From assembly GCF_900105135.1 (NCBI RefSeq), contig NZ_LT629741.1, positions 2,046,001 through 2,110,000 of the forward strand: a stretch of DNA of 64,000 bases, given 5' to 3'. Both the position numbers and the translations under genes were made by a program. Below the pieces are notes generated by a model. It did not search any database. It had not been told where the DNA came from and was given only the letters and a program-made list of their open reading frames with translations. Within the stretch, counting starts at the first letter, position 1. Each line of letters starts with the position of its first letter. This DNA is from Gramella sp. MAR_2010_147 (lineage in GTDB: Bacteria > Bacteroidota > Bacteroidia > Flavobacteriales > Flavobacteriaceae). Shown here one piece after another: positions 6,949-16,343 of this stretch.

Positions 6949-9942
6949 CTATTTCACTATAAATCGTGCTACTTTCCCGACTTTTCTTGTTCCGAATCTT
7001 ACCAGGTAAACTCCTCTCGCAGCATAGGACATGTCGAGTTCATAAACATATGCATCTCCGTCATTACGAACTTCATTTTCGATCATTTTCTGGCCTAGAA
7101 CATTATGAACGGTGATCCTCAAAGGTTCATGGAAGCTTGTTTCCATTATAGCCCTGAATTGATTGTCCTGATTAGGTAAAGTTACTACCACCAATTCTGC
7201 TTCATTCAGAATAAAATCTTCGATATCCAGAGTGCTATCGGTAACATTTACCGAATAATCATGGGTAGTTCCATAAGCCATCACGGAACAGGGATCGTTA
7301 AGATCTCCTGCAAAATCTGTATCTCCCGCTCTTATTCTTAGTAAATGCTGTCCAAGATCGGCATCACGCGGAATAGAAAAATCGTAGGAAAACTGCCTGT
7401 TCGCCTGTGGAATAACTTCTGAAGTGATCAAACGCTCATCATCTTCAAAAACTGCATTATCATTAAAATCTATCCACATAGAAAATTTCTCACGTTCACC
7501 CTCAGCAAATCCAGTTTGAACGGTTACGGTAAAATCTCCCTGCGACCTATCCAAATCTGTAGTTCCCCCTATAAAATCTATATACCCATTTGTACAGGGA
7601 ATCCTTTCGTTTCTGTATTCTCCAAGTTCAAAATAAAAAATACCATCGCCCTGGGAACAATCTGATCCTTCCGGAATACAATCCAGATTCGCGACAGAAA
7701 TTGTTTCCGCATCATTAGAAGGATCAAAATCATCTTCCAGTCTTGTTCTGGCTTCGATCATATATCTTCCAAAACCGGAAAGATTGGCCGTTCTATTAAA
7801 AGTATAGACCGCATCTTCCCCTACCGAAAGTACCTGACTATAGGTTTCAAGAACAGGTGCATTATTCCCAATTTGATAGCTTACGGGGAAATTTTGTTGT
7901 GGCTCTCCACCTAAATTTGAAATGGTGACCGTCACTTCTTCGGTACTCGTTAAATTTTCATCGGTAAAAGGAGAGTCTATAGAAGTTACCCCCACATCAT
8001 TAGGAGGCAGGTTCTTAATCTCCACTTCTATTGCATCATTATTGGTGTTAGAATCATTTTCAAGGTTTGTGGCGATGGTGACCGTATATATTTCACCAAT
8101 TTCAGAAAAATCACCTGTAACTTCAAAGGTGAATTCAGCAGAACTCTCTGCCGGAATGGTTTCTTCATAGGTTTCAGTTACTACAGTACCGCCATTGATA
8201 CTGTAACTTACCTCAAAATTAGACTGGGCATTGGTACCGTAATTTCTAATTCTAATGGTCACTGCTTCTGAATTGGTTAAAGTTGCATTTTGGGGACTCA
8301 GCAATGCCACAGCCCCCAGATCATTAGGTTCATTGGCGGCAATTCTAAACACACCCACTTTATTCACTCTGTCTACACCTTCAAAATATTCAGCATTATG
8401 CCAGAATGTTAGATCATCTACAGGATCTATACTCAGGTGTGCATAATCACCGTATCTACCTTCCGGTCTTGGTTGCGGGCTATTACCCTCCACAATAGAC
8501 TCTTCCTGTATAGTCATCACTCCCAACTGGTCATTCACAAATCGACCGGTATATCTAATGGATGGAAAAACAGGATTCGCAGGATTATCATTTAAAACCG
8601 TGTATCCCATGGCGATATTTCCTCGTAGGTCTATCCCGATACTTCCACTAAAACGATCGCTATTATCTGGTGCATATGTGCCCTCCTGATATACGCTCCA
8701 TGGCGCATCATCATTAGGTTGTCTTAACTCATACCACCTTATACCTGCGTGTTTTGCTGCAGATGGTTCTACATCTACCACAAAATTCATAACCACCGAG
8801 TTGTGCGTACCAAACCTTCTATATTGTGTCATATACATCATGGCTCCCTGTAGCGCATCAATATCGGGCGTATCGCCTGGTTGGGCAAGATTTTGAAAAC
8901 CACCCCCGTCAAAGGTTGCCGTAAAGGGTGAGACTCCATTTGTAAGTTCCTGACTTTCTTCTATTGTAGAAGACGCGATATTGTTCCAGTTTACATTGAT
9001 TAGCCACAATTTCAAATGATCCTGATTAACTCCAGCCCAATCATCATCCTGTAAATATATTATAGGAGCATTTCCGGGAGGTGGAAGATCTGTGCCCATT
9101 ACACTAAATCCTGCCGGACTGTAAAATCCGTTGTTTTGTATACCAGGAAGCGGAAAACCGAGAATTCGAACATTATCCAGTCCCTGGAGCATCCTGTCCC
9201 TTTCCAGAACATATACGATCTCTCTTCCCTGAGGGGCTAATGCATTCTTGTTAGTGGTTATATAATAACCATCATTCCATAAAGATATTTTTGGGTAATC
9301 TGGTAGAGACTCCATATTAAACCTATAAGTATACCAGCCACTATTTATAGGATCTGGACCCTGGGAAACAGCAAATAATAGTGCCGCAGGCGAAGAGCTT
9401 CCGTTGCCGGCTTCAGCACTAAACTGCATAAGAATGAACCTATCTGCCGATTCATCATAAAAGACAATAGGATCACCATCATTTTCGTTACTAAAAGCTC
9501 CTCCAATACTTTCTAATGCAGAAGGTGGGACCAGTTGATTTCCTTCTTTATCCCATATAGCAAATGCACTATTCCATGCGTTTACATAATGATTTTTCCC
9601 AACCGCACCTGTAGGATCTGACGGGGTTGATCTTGAAACTGCCCCATCAAAAGAAAAGATCGGTGCTTTTACCGGGATATCTCCCATCTTACTCTGTAAC
9701 GCAGGATCTATAGTTTTTGGCAACCCCTTCCCCGGAACCACTTTATTAATACCCCGATTTCTTGGATTATATAGTTTTGCTTTCTCCTGAGGCCGAATTA
9801 ATCGTGCTTTAGACAAAGGCCCCGCTTTCACAACGCTGGCCGAATCTATAAAAGCCGGCCCGGCAATCTCATTTATTTGGGCTGAAGAATTTAGATGAAA
9901 AATAAAGCTAAGAGAAAATAATAGGAGTAGTTTTTTCATCAC
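6949..9942 (-). CDS. Large secreted protein with CARDB repeats, GEVED domain and T9SS sorting tail
   Basis: A 997-residue exported protein. The signal peptide is residues 1-22 (ending NSSAQ). Residues 85-530 form a large region of unknown fold. Two consecutive CARDB-like adhesion/Ig domains follow (about 550-650 and 652-750, each starting with an NDxG motif), then a cysteine-containing GEVED domain (about 815-900, with MWIDFNDN), and a T9SS type A sorting domain (about 918-997, with HNVLGQK, RGVYLVRF and a final KVARFIVK). It is therefore predicted to cross the outer membrane through the type IX system and stay on the surface or be released. No catalytic motif was recognised; adhesion or binding is the best guess. 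It stands alone and leftward, 131 bases from xth. Confidence 0.85.
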   Translation of the reverse strand: MMKKLLLLFSLSFIFHLNSSAQINEIAGPAFIDSASVVKAGPLSKARLIRPQEKAKLYNPRNRGINKVVPGKGLPKTIDPALQSKMGDIPVKAPIFSFDGAVSRSTPSDPTGAVGKNHYVNAWNSAFAIWDKEGNQLVPPSALESIGGAFSNENDGDPIVFYDESADRFILMQFSAEAGNGSSSPAALLFAVSQGPDPINSGWYTYRFNMESLPDYPKISLWNDGYYITTNKNALAPQGREIVYVLERDRMLQGLDNVRILGFPLPGIQNNGFYSPAGFSVMGTDLPPPGNAPIIYLQDDDWAGVNQDHLKLWLINVNWNNIASSTIEESQELTNGVSPFTATFDGGGFQNLAQPGDTPDIDALQGAMMYMTQYRRFGTHNSVVMNFVVDVEPSAAKHAGIRWYELRQPNDDAPWSVYQEGTYAPDNSDRFSGSIGIDLRGNIAMGYTVLNDNPANPVFPSIRYTGRFVNDQLGVMTIQEESIVEGNSPQPRPEGRYGDYAHLSIDPVDDLTFWHNAEYFEGVDRVNKVGVFRIAANEPNDLGAVALLSPQNATLTNSEAVTIRIRNYGTNAQSNFEVSYSINGGTVVTETYEETIPAESSAEFTFEVTGDFSEIGEIYTVTIATNLENDSNTNNDAIEVEIKNLPPNDVGVTSIDSPFTDENLTSTEEVTVTISNLGGEPQQNFPVSYQIGNNAPVLETYSQVLSVGEDAVYTFNRTANLSGFGRYMIEARTRLEDDFDPSNDAETISVANLDCIPEGSDCSQGDGIFYFELGEYRNERIPCTNGYIDFIGGTTDLDRSQGDFTVTVQTGFAEGEREKFSMWIDFNDNAVFEDDERLITSEVIPQANRQFSYDFSIPRDADLGQHLLRIRAGDTDFAGDLNDPCSVMAYGTTHDYSVNVTDSTLDIEDFILNEAELVVVTLPNQDNQFRAIMETSFHEPLRITVHNVLGQKMIENEVRNDGDAYVYELDMSYAARGVYLVRFGTRKVGKVARFIVK

Positions 9943-10001
9943 TCAAATGGTTCTTATTGAAATAATTGTTTAAAAATAGACATTATCGATTTAATTGAAA
10001 T

Positions 10002-10031
10002 AAAAAAGGCAATTAATAAATCAATTGCCTT
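10002..10031 (-). terminator. Terminator after glyS
   Basis: Perfect 9-bp stem AAGGCAATT / AATTGCCTT (10006-10014 with 10023-10031), 8-base loop, followed on the minus strand by six Ts. It lies 29 bases after the glyS stop. Confidence 0.8.
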
Positions 10032-10059
10032 CTTAAATAATTAAAAATTATTTGAAAAT

Positions 10060-11607
10060 TTATTCTGAAAAACCTTTCATCCAGGTTTTGAAATCTGTTT
10101 CTTTTCTAATCAAATTGTCAAGCTCTTCTATAGCCACTCGTTTTTGCTCCATAGAATCACGAAATCTAACTGTTACAGCATTATCTTCCAGCGAATCATG
10201 ATCTACGGTGATACACAGCGGAGTACCTGTGGCATCCTGACGGCGATATCTTCTTCCTATAGCATCCTTTTCATCATATTGAACGCTAAAGTCCCACTTA
10301 AGCTCATCAACGATCTTTTGCGCGAGCTCTGGCAATCCATCTTTTTTAACTAACGGTAAAATTGCTGCCTTCGTTGGTGCGAGAACAGCAGGTAATTTTA
10401 ATACCGTTCTTGTATTACCATCTCCAAGATCTTCTTCTTTTAATGAGGAAGAAAGTACCGATAAGAACATTCTATCCAGCCCTATAGAGGTTTCAATAAC
10501 ATAAGGCACATAATTCTCCTTTAATTCAGGATCATAAAACCTTAATTTTTTACCGGAATGTTCTTCATGGGCTTTCAGGTCAAAATCGGTTCTTGAGTGT
10601 ATTCCTTCCAGTTCTTTAAATCCAAATGGGAAATTAAATTCAATATCAGATGCGGCGTTTGCGTAATGTGCTAATTTCTCATGATCATGAAAACGATAGT
10701 TTTCTTCTCCAAGCCCTAAAGATTTATGCCAGTTTTGCCTGATTTCTTTCCATTTTTCATACCATTCCAGTTCTTCCCCGGGACGTACAAAAAACTGCAT
10801 TTCCATCTGTTCAAACTCCCGCATTCTAAAGATGAATTGTCTTGCTACAATTTCATTACGAAAAGCTTTTCCTATTTGCGCAATTCCAAAAGGAATTTTC
10901 ATTCTTCCGGTTTTTTGCACATTAGAGAAGTTTACAAAGATTCCCTGGGCAGTTTCCGGGCGAAGGTATAATTGCGTAGCAGAATCGGCTGAAGCACCAA
11001 GTTTAGTCCCGAACATCAGGTTAAATTGTCTTACCTCTGTCCAGTTTTTTGAGCCTGTATCTGGATCTGCAATTTCAAGTTCTTCAATTAGCGCTTTAAC
11101 ATCGGCCAGATCTTCATTGGTAAGCGAGCGAGCTAATCGCTCAAGAATTTCCTTTCTGTCATCAAGGTATCTCTTAACTCTGGGATTAGTTTCCCGGTAC
11201 ATCGCTTCATCAAAATCTTCCCCAAAGCGTTTCCTGGCTTTTTTAATTTCCTTTTCTGCTTTCTGAAGAAGTTTTTCAGCATGATCCTCTACCAGAACAT
11301 CTGCTCTGTACCTCTTCTTAGAATCCTTATTGTCAATAAGCGGATCATTAAAAGCATCTACGTGACCTGAAGCTTTCCAGGTGGTTGGATGCATTAAAAT
11401 AGAAGCATCTATCCCAACGATATTCTGGTTAAGCTGCGTCATGCTGCGCCACCAGTAATCTTTGATATTTTTCTTTAATTCAGCACCGTTCTGTCCATAA
11501 TCATAAACTGCACTTAAGCCGTCATAGATTTCACTGGATGCGAAAATATATCCATACTCTTTAGCATGGGATATTACGTTCTTAAAAAGATCTTCTTGTT
11601 TTGCCAT
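10060..11607 (-). CDS. glyS: Glycyl-tRNA synthetase (dimeric, eukaryote-like type)
   Basis: A 515-residue class II synthetase that charges tRNA-Gly. It is the alpha2 type used by Bacteroidota, not the alpha2beta2 type. Motifs include the LRPETAQGIFVNF stretch, motif 2 (GKAFRNEI) and motif 3 (ETSIGLDRMF), followed by the anticodon-binding domain (about 405-515). It is a single-gene unit, flanked by strong terminators on both sides. The symbol follows common usage for this class; some annotations call it glyQS. Confidence 0.95.
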   Translation of the reverse strand: MAKQEDLFKNVISHAKEYGYIFASSEIYDGLSAVYDYGQNGAELKKNIKDYWWRSMTQLNQNIVGIDASILMHPTTWKASGHVDAFNDPLIDNKDSKKRYRADVLVEDHAEKLLQKAEKEIKKARKRFGEDFDEAMYRETNPRVKRYLDDRKEILERLARSLTNEDLADVKALIEELEIADPDTGSKNWTEVRQFNLMFGTKLGASADSATQLYLRPETAQGIFVNFSNVQKTGRMKIPFGIAQIGKAFRNEIVARQFIFRMREFEQMEMQFFVRPGEELEWYEKWKEIRQNWHKSLGLGEENYRFHDHEKLAHYANAASDIEFNFPFGFKELEGIHSRTDFDLKAHEEHSGKKLRFYDPELKENYVPYVIETSIGLDRMFLSVLSSSLKEEDLGDGNTRTVLKLPAVLAPTKAAILPLVKKDGLPELAQKIVDELKWDFSVQYDEKDAIGRRYRRQDATGTPLCITVDHDSLEDNAVTVRFRDSMEQKRVAIEELDNLIRKETDFKTWMKGFSE

Positions 11608-11617
11608 GGCGCAAAAA

Positions 11618-11651
11618 TAAAAAAACCGCCCTGAATAATATCCAGGACGGT
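11618..11651 (-). terminator. Terminator between the coiled-coil gene and glyS
   Basis: Stem ACCGCCCTG / CAGGACGGT with one mismatch (11625-11633 with 11643-11651), followed on the minus strand by at least seven Ts. It ends transcription of the coiled-coil gene just before the glyS start codon. Confidence 0.8.
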
Positions 11652-11671
11652 CTTTAAATTATTAATTAAGA

Positions 11672-12556
11672 TTAATTGAGACTAAAACTTCCTGTACCAA
11701 GAAGTATAGCATCATTATAAACATATACTTTATAATTACCTTCCAGTAATCTATCCTCGTTCGTATTTGCCAGGATACATACATCAAGCTCTTCATTTTC
11801 ATAGAAAACCTTAGATGCTGCACTATAGACCATAGTTCCTCCTTCATGCTGCACCACCAGTTCATCACCCACCAGTTCATTTTCAGGATTATATACCTGC
11901 ACGTACATATGCTTCTCACCGGCTTCAGCGAGATCGTTAGTAGTAATAGTAAAACAGGTTCTAATTTGATCTACACGTCGATTATTATCGTTTTCAACCA
12001 GTTTACCGCTATTTCTTACAATTACTCCTTCTCCAGAAAGACTGGTTACCTTTAACCTTGAGGCCTTATCAACCTTTGTAGAAAGACTTTGATTGGTTGT
12101 CTTTAATGAGTCTGAAAATTTAGTGCGTTGTTCTAAAGCTACACTAGTGCTATCCAAGGAAGTTGAAAGCATTTGATTTTGGGCACTCAAACTATCTACC
12201 ACACGAAAAAGACGATCTTTCTCCGTTTTTAGATTTCCAATCTCTCTACGATATCTTGAAATCAGGACTAGATTAGCTTCGTTATCCTTAACTGAATCTA
12301 ATAATTTCGAAATCCTATCTCTTGCATTCACAAGATCCTGATCCATAACCTCATTTTCATCAATAGCTTCATCATACTTTACGATAAGCTCATTGAGTTC
12401 ATCTTCGATTACAGCTTTTTCCTTTTGAAGAATCTCTTTATTCTCTTTTTCTTCATTATAAAATTTTATGGTATAAATGCTAAGCGCAACCAGGGCTACA
12501 GCCAGAATACCGGTTAGAATCTTTAATGCGGTATTGTTCTTTTTTTCTGTCATCAT
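11672..12556 (-). CDS. Membrane-anchored coiled-coil protein of unknown function
   Basis: A 294-residue protein with one N-terminal membrane span (about 9-28, after a KKNN start) and a long charged coiled coil (about 30-150). The C-terminal half is a compact beta-rich region (about 165-294) with no motif I recognise. The topology implies a single anchor with the coil and C-terminal domain in the periplasm. It is a single gene with its own terminator. A possible promoter (TTG, 21 bases, TAAATTTA) lies upstream on the minus strand. Similar coiled-coil proteins are usual in flavobacteria; no function is claimed. Confidence 0.75.
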   Translation of the reverse strand: MMTEKKNNTALKILTGILAVALVALSIYTIKFYNEEKENKEILQKEKAVIEDELNELIVKYDEAIDENEVMDQDLVNARDRISKLLDSVKDNEANLVLISRYRREIGNLKTEKDRLFRVVDSLSAQNQMLSTSLDSTSVALEQRTKFSDSLKTTNQSLSTKVDKASRLKVTSLSGEGVIVRNSGKLVENDNNRRVDQIRTCFTITTNDLAEAGEKHMYVQVYNPENELVGDELVVQHEGGTMVYSAASKVFYENEELDVCILANTNEDRLLEGNYKVYVYNDAILLGTGSFSLN

Positions 12557-12616
12557 AAGTTTAATTTAGTTCGTAAATTTAGATGTTTAATCAAGTATGG
12601 TACAAGCCCTTAACAA

Positions 12617-13297
12617 ATGTTTCACGATTTAATAAATCTTCTTTATCCAAGCGTGTGTCACATTTGTGAGGCAGAATTACTCAAAAATGAAGAGCTTATC
12701 TGTACTTCCTGTATCCATGATCTACCGATTACCAGTTACCACCTTGATAACGAGAACCCTGTTAAAAAAGTATTTTACGGCAGGGTAAAGATAGAAAAAG
12801 CTACGGCATTACTGCACTTCCGAAAAAAAGCCGGAGTTCAGCAATTAATTCACGACCTTAAATACAGGGGACATCGCGAAATTGGAACCTATCTGGGTAA
12901 ATGGCTGGGAGCAGAACTTGCAGATTCTAATTGGATGAACCTCATCGATGTTGTTATTCCCGTACCCTTACATAAGACAAGGTTGAGACAGAGAGGCTAT
13001 AACCAGGTGGAGGATTTCGGAAAAGAACTAGCTAAATCTTTAAATACTGACTATCTCGACACCGTACTCTTAAAAATAAGTGCGACCCAAACTCAAACCC
13101 TAAAAACCAGATTGTCACGCTGGGGCAAACTTGAAGAAACTTTAAAAATTCAGAATTCTGAAAATTTAGCGGGCAAACATATTCTTTTGGTAGATGATCT
13201 GGTAACCACTGGAGCTACCCTGGAGGCCTGTGCCCATAAGCTATACGAGATCCCGGGTATGAAAATAAGCATCGCCACCATGGCAATTACAGATTAA
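12617..13297 (+). CDS. comF: ComF-family phosphoribosyltransferase-like protein
   Basis: A 226-residue ComF-type protein: an N-terminal four-cysteine zinc finger (Cys14, Cys17, Cys29, Cys32), the helix with YRGHREIG near 84-90, RQRGYNQ at 124-130, and a PRPP-binding loop LVDDLVTTGATLE at 191-203. ComF takes part in uptake of transforming DNA in competent species, though many bacteria without known competence keep it. It reads away from the coiled-coil gene across a 60-base gap and is followed 58 bases later by a lipoprotein gene on the same strand. Confidence 0.9.
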   Translation: MFHDLINLLYPSVCHICEAELLKNEELICTSCIHDLPITSYHLDNENPVKKVFYGRVKIEKATALLHFRKKAGVQQLIHDLKYRGHREIGTYLGKWLGAELADSNWMNLIDVVIPVPLHKTRLRQRGYNQVEDFGKELAKSLNTDYLDTVLLKISATQTQTLKTRLSRWGKLEETLKIQNSENLAGKHILLVDDLVTTGATLEACAHKLYEIPGMKISIATMAITD

Positions 13298-13355
13298 GCT
13301 TTGCGTTGTAATTTAAAATAATTGTTTCTTTGCTAAAAGATTTCAGTTTCAGTTT

Positions 13356-14963
13356 ATGAAAAAAAAGGTACCCGGTTTTATACTCGTTTTGATCTTGCTC
13401 TTTACTTTGGTGCAATGTGCCAAAAAAGGAATGCCCGAGGGGGGACCTATAGATGAAGAACCTCCAAAGTTTATCCGTGCAAATCCTGAGAATTATAGCA
13501 CTCAATTTGACAAAAAAGAGATTAGAATTTATTTTGATGAATATATAAAACTGGATAAACCTCAACAGCAGATCATTGTTTCTCCTCCAATGAATCCAAA
13601 GCCCAATATCATGCCTTTGGGAACAGCCAGAAAAGATATAAAAATTGAGATTTTTGATACTTTAGAGGAAAACACGACTTACGCCATTAACTTTGGAAAA
13701 AGTATCGTAGATAATAACGAATCTAACCCTTATAATTATTTCAAATATGTATTTTCCACAGGAGATTATATAGATTCACTCAGCGTCTCCGGAACGGTAA
13801 AGGATGCCAGACTGAAAGCTCCTTCGCAACCAATTTCGGTTATGCTTTATGAAGTAGATTCTACCTATACAGATTCTATTGTCTACAAGGAAACTCCAAG
13901 ATATGTCACCTATTCTCAAGACAGCACATTTACTTTTTCCCTGGAAAACTTAAAGGCCGGAACTTATAGAATGGTGGGTATTATGGATTCTAATGACAAC
14001 TATCTTTACAACCCGAAATCTGAAAAAATCGGATTTATTGCAGATCAAGTAACTATCCCAACAGACAGTACTTATAATATTACCGTTTTTAAGGAAAAAT
14101 TAGATTTTAACCCAAAACGTCCTGCTCATTCTAAAGGAAATCAAATCCTGTTTGGGTATGAAGGTGTCACAGATCTGGATAGTCTTAATATAAAAGTACT
14201 CTCAACAACACCACAGGGGTATGATTACCGTGTTATCAAAGACCCTGAAAAAGACAGCCTTTATTACTGGTATAACATAAAACCTGAACTTGATAGCCTT
14301 GTCTTTGAAGTAAGCACCCCGAAAACCAGAGATACCCTGCTACTATCCAGATTAGGCAGTTTAGACAGGGATTCCCTCGCTGTTTCTACAGAATCTGGCG
14401 GAATAAATAAAGATTTTAAATTCAAGGCCAACACACCAATTGTAGAGCATAGAGATGAATTTATAAAAGTGATTGATCAGGACTCCTCGGAGGTTTCTTT
14501 TACAACCGAATTCTTTCCGATTAAGAATGAAGTAGTTTTAAAATTTGAGAAAATTCCTGAAAATATTTATCAGGTTTCTGCATTCCCCGGGGCGATCACC
14601 GATCTTTTTCAGGATACCAACGATACTATAGTACAGAGGGTAAGGACCAAAGCTTTATCAGAATATGGTAGAATTATTGTGAATCTTCAAAATATCCAGT
14701 CATTTCCAATTATAGTACAACTCACCACTACCAAAGGAGAAGTGATGGCAGAGCAATATTCAGAAAATTCAAGTAAATTCACTTTTGACTTCTTAAATCC
14801 TGGAGATTTCTTAATTCGAGTGATCTATGACACCAACTCCAACATGAAGTGGGATACCGGAAATTATCTGAAGAAGCGACAGCCTGAAAGAATACTCTAT
14901 TATCCCGACACCATAGATGTGAGAAGCAACTGGGATAAAGTAGAAACTTTTAGTTTAAAGTAA
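13356..14963 (+). CDS. Ig-like (Big_5) domain lipoprotein
   Basis: A 535-residue lipoprotein with Cys21 in the lipobox LVQC. It is followed by the KKGMPEGGPIDEEPPKF segment often seen at the start of Bacteroidota Big_5 proteins. Residues 35-135 form the Ig-like domain (IRIYFDEYIKL); the rest consists of further beta-rich modules without catalytic motifs. It is probably attached to the outer membrane. The function is unknown. The stop codon overlaps the end of the convergent nitrilase gene by 14 bases. Confidence 0.8.
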   Translation: MKKKVPGFILVLILLFTLVQCAKKGMPEGGPIDEEPPKFIRANPENYSTQFDKKEIRIYFDEYIKLDKPQQQIIVSPPMNPKPNIMPLGTARKDIKIEIFDTLEENTTYAINFGKSIVDNNESNPYNYFKYVFSTGDYIDSLSVSGTVKDARLKAPSQPISVMLYEVDSTYTDSIVYKETPRYVTYSQDSTFTFSLENLKAGTYRMVGIMDSNDNYLYNPKSEKIGFIADQVTIPTDSTYNITVFKEKLDFNPKRPAHSKGNQILFGYEGVTDLDSLNIKVLSTTPQGYDYRVIKDPEKDSLYYWYNIKPELDSLVFEVSTPKTRDTLLLSRLGSLDRDSLAVSTESGGINKDFKFKANTPIVEHRDEFIKVIDQDSSEVSFTTEFFPIKNEVVLKFEKIPENIYQVSAFPGAITDLFQDTNDTIVQRVRTKALSEYGRIIVNLQNIQSFPIIVQLTTTKGEVMAEQYSENSSKFTFDFLNPGDFLIRVIYDTNSNMKWDTGNYLKKRQPERILYYPDTIDVRSNWDKVETFSLK

Positions 14964-15729
14964 AATGATCCCGATCCTGAAGGAATTTCAAGCCGGTTCT
15001 AACTTTAGTTAAACTTTCTTTATCGATACTGAATTCAGTAGTAAAAGCATCTGATCGGTCTAATTCTGTGAGTTCCTTTCCAAGCGGATCATAAGCTGCG
15101 GAATGTCCATTATACACATAACCATCGCCATCTTTACCAGTACGGTTAAGACCAATACAATAACTCATATTTTCGATGGCGCGGGCTTTCAACAGGGCGT
15201 CCCAGGCGTTGACGCGTTTTTCCGGCCAGTTGGCCACATAGATCAAAAGATCATAATCCACCGTATTTCTCGCCCAAACCGGGAAACGTAGATCATAACA
15301 AATTAGCGGGCAAATCTTCCAGCCTTTATAATTTACGATTAGCCTCTCGGTTCCGGCGGTATAAGTTTGATCTTCCTTTGCCAGGGTAAACGTATGTTTT
15401 TTATCATATAATTTATAAGAGCCGTCAGGGAAAACGAAGAATAATCTGTTATAATAATTGCCATTTTCGGTAATGATCACACTTCCAGTTACAGCAGAAG
15501 ATTTGGCTTTTGCGATTTTTCGCATCCAACTTAGGGTTTCAGATTCCGTTTCTTCAGCAAGTTCTTGCGCATTCATACTGAACCCAGTGGTAAACATTTC
15601 AGGAAGGATAATCAATTCAACTTCATCGGAAATCTTTTCAATTTCCTTTGAAAAAAGCTTTCTATTCGCCTCTGCATCTTCCCAGTGAAGATTGGCCTGT
15701 ATAATTGCAATATTCAATTTTTCACTCAT
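14950..15729 (-). CDS. Nitrilase-superfamily omega-amidase (YafV type)
   Basis: A carbon-nitrogen hydrolase of about 259 residues with the Glu-Lys-Cys triad: Glu44 (ILPEMFTTGFSM), Lys110 (YDKKHTF) and Cys144 (PLICYDLRFP). This is the YafV / omega-amidase branch, which hydrolyses alpha-ketoglutaramate left by transaminases and so acts in methionine salvage and metabolite repair. I chose the ATG at 15729 (MSEKLN) over an upstream start at 15819, because the extra 30 residues are a hydrophobic stretch that the family lacks. It converges with the Ig-like lipoprotein gene and overlaps it by 14 bases. Confidence 0.88.
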   Translation of the reverse strand: MSEKLNIAIIQANLHWEDAEANRKLFSKEIEKISDEVELIILPEMFTTGFSMNAQELAEETESETLSWMRKIAKAKSSAVTGSVIITENGNYYNRLFFVFPDGSYKLYDKKHTFTLAKEDQTYTAGTERLIVNYKGWKICPLICYDLRFPVWARNTVDYDLLIYVANWPEKRVNAWDALLKARAIENMSYCIGLNRTGKDGDGYVYNGHSAAYDPLGKELTELDRSDAFTTEFSIDKESLTKVRTGLKFLQDRDHFTLN

Positions 15730-15833
15730 ATTCAAAAATATTAAAAATTGTAACGGCAATGCCAAATACATGTTAAATGATTGGACAGAACCTAACGAAT
15801 AAATAGTTTTAATCTGCAAAAATGAAATAGATT

Positions 15834-16343
15834 ATGAGCGTTAGTACTTTTCTTCAGAAAGATTCATATATGTCTAATACAAGTCGCGGACTTATTTCTG
15901 GGTTTGTAGGGGGATTGGCCGGAACTGCTGTAAAATCTCTAATTGAACAATTTTTACCGGTTAGGAAGATCGAGCAAAGTTCAGCTCAAATAAAGATCGT
16001 AGATGATCTTTCAACAAAGATAACAGGGTCACCTGTAAGTATTGAAAATGAGGCGTTGGCTGAGCAATTAGTGAATATCCCGGTTGGTGGTTCCCTTGGA
16101 GCTGCTTATGGATATGGAAAAAAAGACCGTTACGGCCTCAGGCCTATGGATGGTATTGCATTTGGCGCGACCACCTGGGCCTCTACTCATGAAACCTCTT
16201 TGCCAATTATGGGATTGGAACCCAAGCCTACAGATGTACCCATAAGAATGCAAATGAATGAACTTTTTGCCCACGTCGCCTTTGGTGTGGTTACAGAAGT
16301 GGTGAGGCATTATGTAGATAAACAGATAAGAGAAAATAATTAA
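15834..16343 (+). CDS. YagU-like (DUF1440) inner-membrane protein
   Basis: A protein of up to 169 residues; a second ATG at 15870 (MSNTSRG) gives 157 residues and fits the family start better. Glycine-rich hydrophobic segments (ISGFVGGLAGTAVKSLIEQ, VGGSLGAAYGYG), the GLRPMDGIAFGATTW stretch and the P...E..THVAFG-like C-terminal region match the DUF1440/YagU family. In E. coli YagU is an inner-membrane protein linked to acid resistance; that role is not shown here. It converges with the helicase gene and overlaps its stop by 4 bases, in the position where pdeM often lies in related clusters. Confidence 0.7.
   Translation: MSVSTFLQKDSYMSNTSRGLISGFVGGLAGTAVKSLIEQFLPVRKIEQSSAQIKIVDDLSTKITGSPVSIENEALAEQLVNIPVGGSLGAAYGYGKKDRYGLRPMDGIAFGATTWASTHETSLPIMGLEPKPTDVPIRMQMNELFAHVAFGVVTEVVRHYVDKQIRENN

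Noticed and set aside
10832..11266. Plus-strand reading frame of 144 codons within glyS
   Set aside because: It lies opposite conserved GlyRS sequence; low-complexity serine-rich translation is typical of antisense shadows.
11607..11620. TATTTTTG box directly in front of the glyS ATG, which would make glyS almost leaderless
   Set aside because: The box is formed by the T tract of the preceding terminator and there is no TTG at the right distance.
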